Assembly: GCF_014195505.1 (NCBI RefSeq)
Contig: NZ_JACIBV010000001.1
Coordinates: 6,820,001-6,884,000, forward strand
Reading direction: 5' to 3'
Length of the DNA: 64,000 nucleotides
From: Nonomuraea dietziae
Lineage (GTDB): Bacteria; Actinomycetota; Actinomycetes; Streptosporangiales; Streptosporangiaceae
Positions 59,481 to 64,000 of this stretch are shown piece by piece. The notes beneath the pieces are model-generated. The model made no database searches. It worked only from the letters and a program-made list of their open reading frames with translations, and had not been told where the DNA came from. A program made the translations under genes and the position numbers. The number at the start of each line of letters is the position of its first letter. Position 1 is the stretch's first letter.

Positions 59481-60326
59481 GTGAAGCTGCTGCGAGTAGG
59501 ACATGTCGGTCAGGAACGCCCGGCGGTGATGGACGCCGCAGGAAACCTGTACGACATCGGAGAGCCCGAGATCGACGGGGCTTTCCTCGCTTCAGGGGGA
59601 GTGGCGCGCGTCCGCGACGCGCTGGAGCGCGGCGACCTGCCCGCGATCGACGCCGAGGGCCTGCGGGTCGGCCCGCCGATCGCCAGGCCCGGCAAGATCG
59701 TGTGCATTGGCCTCAACTACAGCGACCACGCGGCGGAGACGGGTGCGACCCCGCCCACCGAGCCCGTCGTCTTCATGAAGGCGCCCAACACGGTGATCGG
59801 GCCCGACGACGAGGTCCTGATCCCGCGTGACAGCGTGAAGACCGACTGGGAGGTCGAGCTCGCCGTGGTCATCGGCGAGACCTGCCGCTACCTGGAGTCG
59901 AGGGAGGAGGCGCTGACGAAGATCGCCGGTTACGCGATCTCCAACGACGTCTCGGAGCGGGAGTTCCAGCTCGAGCGCGGCGGCCAGTGGGACAAGGGCA
60001 AGTCGTGCGAGACCTTCAACCCGCTGGGCCCCTGGCTGGTCACCGCCGACGAGGTCGGCGATCCGCAGGACCTCGGCATGCGGCTGTGGGTCAACGGGGA
60101 GCTCCGCCAGGACGGCAACAGCAAGAACATGATCTTCGACGTGGCCGAGGTCGTCCGCTACCTCAGCAGGTTCATGGTCCTGGAGCCCGGTGACGTCATC
60201 AACACGGGCACGCCCGCGGGCGTGGCGCTGGGCCTGCCGGGACAGCCGTACCTGAAGAGCGGCGACGTGATCGAGCTGGAGATCGACGGCCTCGGGCGCC
60301 AGCGCCAGACGGTGGGTCAGGCATGA
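59481..60326 (+). CDS. Fumarylacetoacetate hydrolase family protein, probable 2,4-diketo-3-deoxy-L-fuconate hydrolase
   Basis: Metal-dependent C-C hydrolase of 281 residues. FAH blocks are IVCIGLNYSDHAAETG, WEVELAVVIGE (metal-binding Glu), GYAISNDVSEREFQLERGGQWDKGKS and GDVINTGTPAGV. In the oxidative L-fucose route this family cleaves 2,4-diketo-3-deoxy-L-fuconate to pyruvate and lactate, which fits its place beside L-fuconate dehydratase and an SDR. GTG 59481 with GAGGGA upstream is chosen; the longer open frame lacks homology. It overlaps the next gene by four bases. Confidence 0.88.
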   Translation: MKLLRVGHVGQERPAVMDAAGNLYDIGEPEIDGAFLASGGVARVRDALERGDLPAIDAEGLRVGPPIARPGKIVCIGLNYSDHAAETGATPPTEPVVFMKAPNTVIGPDDEVLIPRDSVKTDWEVELAVVIGETCRYLESREEALTKIAGYAISNDVSEREFQLERGGQWDKGKSCETFNPLGPWLVTADEVGDPQDLGMRLWVNGELRQDGNSKNMIFDVAEVVRYLSRFMVLEPGDVINTGTPAGVALGLPGQPYLKSGDVIELEIDGLGRQRQTVGQA

Positions 60327-61612
60327 GCGACTACCGCATCGTGGCGGTGGAGACCCACGACATCCGCTTCCCCACCTCGCTGGAGCTCGACGGCTCCGAC
60401 GCGATGAACCCGGACCCCGACTACTCCGCCGCCTACGTCGTGCTCAGGACCGACGACGGCTTCGAGGGGCACGGCTTCGCCTTCACGATCGGGCGCGGCA
60501 ACGACGTGCAGACCGCCGCGATCAAGGCGCTGGAGCCGTACGTGATCGGCAGGGACGCCGAGGACCTCGGCGCGCTGTACAAGGAGATGGTCTGGGACTC
60601 CCAGCTGCGCTGGCTCGGCCCCGAGAAGGGCGTCATGCACATGGCGGTCTCCGCCGTGGTCAACGCCCTCTGGGACCTCAAGGCCAAGCGCGAAGGCAAG
60701 CCGCTGTGGCTGCTGCTGGGCGAGATGTCCCCCGAGGAGATCGTCGAGCTGGTCGACTTCAGCTACCTGAGCGACGCGCTGACCCGTGACGAGGCGCTGG
60801 CCATCCTGCGCAAGGGCGCCGTCGGCAAGGCCGAGCGCATCGCCAGGCTGAAGGAGAGCGGCTACCCCGCCTACACCACCTCGCCCGGCTGGCTCGGCTA
60901 CGACGACGACAAGCTGCGCCGCCTGTGCAAGGAGGCGCTCGACGACGGCTTCACCCAGATCAAGCTGAAGGTCGGCGCCGACCTCGAGGACGACGTCCGT
61001 CGCTTCAAGGTCGCCCGAGAGGTCTGCGGCCCCGACTTCCCCATCGCGATCGACGCCAACCAGCGCTGGGACGTCGGCGCCGCCATCCGCTGGATCCACG
61101 CGCTGTCGGAGTTCGGCCCCCACTGGGTGGAGGAGCCGACCAGCCCCGACGACGTGCTCGGGCACGCCACGATCGCCAGGGCCATCGCCCCGATCAAGGT
61201 GGCCACCGGCGAGCACGTGCAGAACCGCATGATCTTCAAGCAGATGCTCCAGGCGGGCTCGCTGTCGTACCTGCAGCTCGACTCCGCCAGGGTCGGCGGC
61301 GTCAACGAGAACATCGCGATCCTGCTGCTGGCCGCCAGGTTCGGCGTGCCCGTCTGCCCGCACGCGGGCGGCGTCGGCCTCTGCGAGCTGGTCCAGCACC
61401 TGTCCATGTTCGACTTCGTCGCGGTCGCGGGAACGATGGAGGGCAGGGTCATCGAGTACGTGGACCATCTCCACGAGCACTTCGTCGACCCCGTGGTGAT
61501 CGAGCAGGGCCGCTACGCCGCCCCGAGCAGGCCGGGCTTCAGCGCGGAGATGCGTCCCGAGTCGATCGCCGCCCATTCCTTCCCCGACGGAGAGGTCTGG
61601 AGGAACTCATGA
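60323..61612 (+). CDS. L-fuconate dehydratase (enolase superfamily)
   Basis: Mandelate-racemase-type enzyme of 429 residues that converts L-fuconate to 2-keto-3-deoxy-L-fuconate. IKLKVGADLEDDVRR carries the catalytic K-x-K, the Mg ligands lie in IAIDANQRWDV, WVEEPTSPDD and VATGEHVQNR, and the general acid/base His is in PVCPHAGGVGLCE. The N-terminal capping domain segments DFSYLSDALT and YPAYTTSPGWLGY are diagnostic for fuconate dehydratases. The ATGA overlaps at both ends show tight coupling in the fucose operon. Confidence 0.93.
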   Translation: MSDYRIVAVETHDIRFPTSLELDGSDAMNPDPDYSAAYVVLRTDDGFEGHGFAFTIGRGNDVQTAAIKALEPYVIGRDAEDLGALYKEMVWDSQLRWLGPEKGVMHMAVSAVVNALWDLKAKREGKPLWLLLGEMSPEEIVELVDFSYLSDALTRDEALAILRKGAVGKAERIARLKESGYPAYTTSPGWLGYDDDKLRRLCKEALDDGFTQIKLKVGADLEDDVRRFKVAREVCGPDFPIAIDANQRWDVGAAIRWIHALSEFGPHWVEEPTSPDDVLGHATIARAIAPIKVATGEHVQNRMIFKQMLQAGSLSYLQLDSARVGGVNENIAILLLAARFGVPVCPHAGGVGLCELVQHLSMFDFVAVAGTMEGRVIEYVDHLHEHFVDPVVIEQGRYAAPSRPGFSAEMRPESIAAHSFPDGEVWRNS

Positions 61613-62346
61613 CCGTCATCAGAGCTCTGGTCACCGGCGGCGGGTCCGGCATCGGGCTGGCCACCGCGGAGGCGTTCGCCGCGCGCGGCTGGAAGGTCGC
61701 CTGCCTGGACGTCAACCCGCCCGGCGAGCCGTTCGTCGGCGTCAAGGCCGACGTCACGGACGACGACCAGGTCCGTGCGGCCGTCGCCGAGGCCGTCGAC
61801 CGCATCGGCGGGCTCGACGTCCTGGTGAACAACGCCGGCATCGGCGCCCAGGGCACGATCGAGGCCAACCCCGACGAGGAGTGGCGCCGGGTCTACGACG
61901 TCAACGTCCTCGGCCTGGTGAGGGTGTCGAGGGCGGCGCTGCCGTACCTCAGGCAGTCGGAGCACGCCTCGATCGTGAACACCTGCTCCATCGCGGCCAC
62001 CGCGGGACTGCCCAACAGGGCCCTGTACAGCGCCACCAAGGGCGCGGTCCTGTCGCTGACGCTGGCGATGGCGGCCGACCACGTCCGCGAGGGCATCAGG
62101 GTCAACTGCGTCAACCCCGGTACCGCCGACACCCCATGGGTCGGCAGGCTCCTCGACGCGGCCGACGACCCCGAGGCCGAGCGGGCGGCGCTCAACGCCC
62201 GCCAGCCGATGGGCCGCCTGGTCTCGGCGCAGGAGGTGGCAGCGGCCATCAGCTATCTGGCGGGGCCCGAGGCCAGCGCCACCACCGGCACGTCACTCGC
62301 CGTCGACGGCGGCATGCAGGGTCTGCGCCTGCGTCCGAGCAACTAG
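61609..62346 (+). CDS. SDR dehydrogenase, probable 2-keto-3-deoxy-L-fuconate dehydrogenase
   Basis: Classical short-chain dehydrogenase of 245 residues. TGGGSGIGLATAEAF is the NAD motif, VACLDVN has the Asp that favours NAD over NADP, NNAGIG is present and the catalytic set is Ser in TCSIAA with YSATKGA. In the fucose route an SDR oxidises 2-keto-3-deoxy-L-fuconate to the 2,4-diketo compound used by the FAH-type hydrolase encoded two genes upstream. ATG 61609 has GGAGG and overlaps the dehydratase stop. Confidence 0.88.
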   Translation: MTVIRALVTGGGSGIGLATAEAFAARGWKVACLDVNPPGEPFVGVKADVTDDDQVRAAVAEAVDRIGGLDVLVNNAGIGAQGTIEANPDEEWRRVYDVNVLGLVRVSRAALPYLRQSEHASIVNTCSIAATAGLPNRALYSATKGAVLSLTLAMAADHVREGIRVNCVNPGTADTPWVGRLLDAADDPEAERAALNARQPMGRLVSAQEVAAAISYLAGPEASATTGTSLAVDGGMQGLRLRPSN

Positions 62347-62375
62347 GAATCCACCCCCCATAAAGAGGCGAAATC

Positions 62376-63416
62376 ATGAAGTTCGGCCCCGTGGTCGCGA
62401 GCGCGGCCCTTCTGGCTCTCATCACCGCGTGCGGCTCCACAGAGAGCGGCAGCAGCCCGAGCGCCGCCGCGAGCGGCGCGACCGGCGGAAAGATCGGTAT
62501 CGACCACCCGCGGGCCGACTCCGACTTCTGGAACTCCTACATCAAGTACATCCCGCAGATGGCGACCGAGCTCAAGGTCGACCTGATGAACTCGACCAAC
62601 TCACAGAACGACGTCGCCAAGCTGGTGGCCAACACGCAGGCGCTGGTCAGCCAGGGCGCCAAGGTCATGGTCATGGCCCCGCAGGACACCGGCGCGATCG
62701 CCTCCACGCTCCAGCAGCTGGAGAACAAGAAGATCCCGGTCGTGACCGTGGACACCAGGCCCGACAAGGGCAAGGTCTACATGGTCGTGCGCGCCGACAA
62801 CCGCGCCTACGGCACCAAGGCCTGCGAGTTCCTCGGCGAGAAGCTGGGCGGCAAGGGCAAGGTCGTCGAGCTGATGGGCGCGCTGTCGTCGGTCAACGGC
62901 CGTGACAGGGCCGAGGCCTTCCGCGAGTGCATGAAGACCAAGTTCCCCGGGATCACCGTCTTCGAGGAGCCGACCGAGTGGGACGGCGGCAAGGCCGCCT
63001 CGATGCTGCAGACCCGTCTGGAGCAGAACCCCGACGTCAAGGGCATCTACATGCACGCGGGCGGGGTCCACCTGGCCCCGACGCTGCAGGTGCTGAAGGC
63101 CAAGAACATGCTCGTCGCCCCCGAGGACGCCAAGCATGTCTTCGTGGTGTCCAACGACGGCATCCCGCAGGAGTTCGAGGCGATCCGCAAGGGCGAGATC
63201 GACGCCACGGTCTCCCAGCCGGCCGACCTGTACGCCAAGTACGCGCTCTACTACGCCAAGGCCGCCGCGGAGGGCAAGACCTTCAAGCCGGGCCCGACCG
63301 ACCACGACTCCACGATCATCCAGCTGCCGAACGGTCTCGAGGACCAGCTTCCCGCCCCGCTGGTGACCAAGGAGAACGTGGACGACCCGAATCTCTGGGG
63401 TAACCAGGTCAAGTAA
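62376..63416 (+). CDS. Sugar ABC transporter substrate-binding lipoprotein (probably L-fucose)
   Basis: Type I periplasmic-binding protein of 346 residues. The signal peptide ends in a lipobox (LITAC, lipidated Cys near residue 19), followed by a Ser/Ala/Gly tether. Blocks are KIGIDHPRADSDFWNSY, VMAPQDTGAIASTLQQLE and KIPVVTVDTRP, as in ribose/galactose-type receptors. By context the ligand should be L-fucose or a related deoxy sugar. AGAGGCG precedes the ATG. The gap to the SDR gene is 29 bp, so it belongs to the same operon. Confidence 0.92.
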   Translation: MKFGPVVASAALLALITACGSTESGSSPSAAASGATGGKIGIDHPRADSDFWNSYIKYIPQMATELKVDLMNSTNSQNDVAKLVANTQALVSQGAKVMVMAPQDTGAIASTLQQLENKKIPVVTVDTRPDKGKVYMVVRADNRAYGTKACEFLGEKLGGKGKVVELMGALSSVNGRDRAEAFRECMKTKFPGITVFEEPTEWDGGKAASMLQTRLEQNPDVKGIYMHAGGVHLAPTLQVLKAKNMLVAPEDAKHVFVVSNDGIPQEFEAIRKGEIDATVSQPADLYAKYALYYAKAAAEGKTFKPGPTDHDSTIIQLPNGLEDQLPAPLVTKENVDDPNLWGNQVK

Positions 63417-64000
63417 TGAAAAATCACGTTGAAGCCCGGAACATCGTGAAGCGCTTCGGCCCAACCGTGGCGCTCAACGGAGCCGGCATCTCCATCAAAG
63501 AGGGCGACACCCACGCCCTCGTCGGCAGGAACGGCGCGGGCAAGTCCACGCTCGTGTCGATCCTGACCGGGCTCCAGCGTCCCGACGAGGGCGAGGTGCT
63601 GTTCTCGGGAGAGGCGGCGCCCCCTCTCGCCGACAGGGACGCCTGGCGCCGGCGGGTCGCCTGCGTCTACCAGAAGTCGACGATCATCCCCGAGCTGTCC
63701 GTCGCGGAGAACCTCTTCCTCAACAGGCAGACCGCCGGCGGCCCGATCAAGTGGAAGGCGCTGCGCGCCCGCGCCCGCGAGGTGCTGGAGACCTACCAGG
63801 TCGACATCGACGCCGACGTGCTCGCCGGCGACCTCGGCGTCGAGCAGCGCCAGCTCGTCGAGATCGCCCGCGCCCTCTCCTTCGGCGCGACGTTCATCAT
63901 CCTCGACGAGCCCACCGCCCAGCTCGACGGCCCCGCCATCGAGCGGCTCTTCGAGCGGATGCGCGCGCTGCGCGAGCAGGGCGTCACGATGATGTTCATC
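63416..64000 (+). CDS. Sugar ABC transporter ATP-binding protein, cut by window edge
   Basis: First 195 residues of an RbsA/MglA-type ATPase that continues beyond the window. Walker A is GRNGAGKST, the signature region reads LGVEQRQLVEIARAL and Walker B is FIILDEPTAQLDG. The ATG overlaps the binding-protein stop by one base, so the transporter is assembled from coupled genes. The permease gene is expected just downstream. Confidence 0.93.
   Translation, partial: MKNHVEARNIVKRFGPTVALNGAGISIKEGDTHALVGRNGAGKSTLVSILTGLQRPDEGEVLFSGEAAPPLADRDAWRRRVACVYQKSTIIPELSVAENLFLNRQTAGGPIKWKALRARAREVLETYQVDIDADVLAGDLGVEQRQLVEIARALSFGATFIILDEPTAQLDGPAIERLFERMRALREQGVTMMFI

Overview
The window is high-GC DNA from an actinomycete, most likely of the Streptosporangiales type. 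This rests on the fused 2-oxoglutarate decarboxylase Kgd, many leaderless or GTG/TTG starts, a ROK-led sugar ABC operon, a CebR-type cellulase operator and the codon bias. The genus is inference. No rRNA or tRNA gene, CRISPR array, insertion sequence or prophage was seen. About 61 protein-coding genes are supported, including a 59-codon gene at 11671-11850. Two genes run off the window edges, and one P450 gene carries a frameshift.

Layout. 0-5.5 kb: two related secreted serine proteases flank a subtilisin-inhibitor-like protein, an MFS pump and an ECF sigma factor with its YCII partner. 5.8-11.9 kb: a thiolase-like enzyme, a membrane-anchored unknown, an oxidoreductase, an MpaB-type oxygenase, and a PadR/DUF4097 pair whose promoter is bracketed by inverted arms. 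12.1-16.6 kb: Kgd and a B3/4-domain protein. 16.7-21 kb: a modular GH9 cellulase under a perfect CebR/CelR box, and a NarL-type two-component pair. 21-25.3 kb: an MBL hydrolase, flavin-linked reductases, a DapB-like dehydrogenase and an SDR, two of these promoters sharing AGAAT-N3-GTTCT. 25.5-32.3 kb: a tightly coupled operon of ROK regulator, ABC ATPase, permease, binding protein, Gfo/Idh/MocA dehydrogenase and TIM-barrel isomerase. 32.4-39.3 kb: hydrolase, NTF2-like proteins, SUMF1-like protein, oxidoreductase plus AraC regulator, and an alcohol dehydrogenase/ferredoxin/PPOX set with a KstR-like site upstream. 39.3-46.6 kb: methyltransferase, DUF1702 protein, an alpha-toroid protein/methyltransferase/glycosyltransferase operon, GDP-mannose 4,6-dehydratase, and an endonuclease-like protein. 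46.7-53.9 kb: SDR and SMR genes with a divergent TetR gene, an AraC regulator, an erythromycin-esterase-like secreted protein, and a steroid-type P450, with stretches of degenerate intergenic repeats. 53.9-55.8 kb: CPBP protease, PadR regulator and a HAAS-domain membrane protein. 56-64 kb: an L-fucose locus with secreted GH95 alpha-L-fucosidase, divergent from a FAH-family hydrolase, L-fuconate dehydratase, SDR dehydrogenase and a sugar ABC transporter.

How genes work together. The fucose locus forms a near-complete route: release of fucose outside the cell, uptake, dehydration of fuconate, oxidation, then cleavage (predicted pyruvate plus lactate). The cellulase and fucosidase suggest a soil polysaccharide degrader. 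The P450, ferredoxin, alcohol dehydrogenase, SDR and thiolase-like genes, with KstR- and KstR2-like sites, suggest dispersed steroid or lipid catabolism. The least explained material is a family of degenerate tandem repeats of about 27-37 bp between 48.4 and 53.8 kb that lies on both sides of the frameshifted P450 gene, and an array of about 19 bp units at 55.74-55.85 kb that begins on a stop codon.
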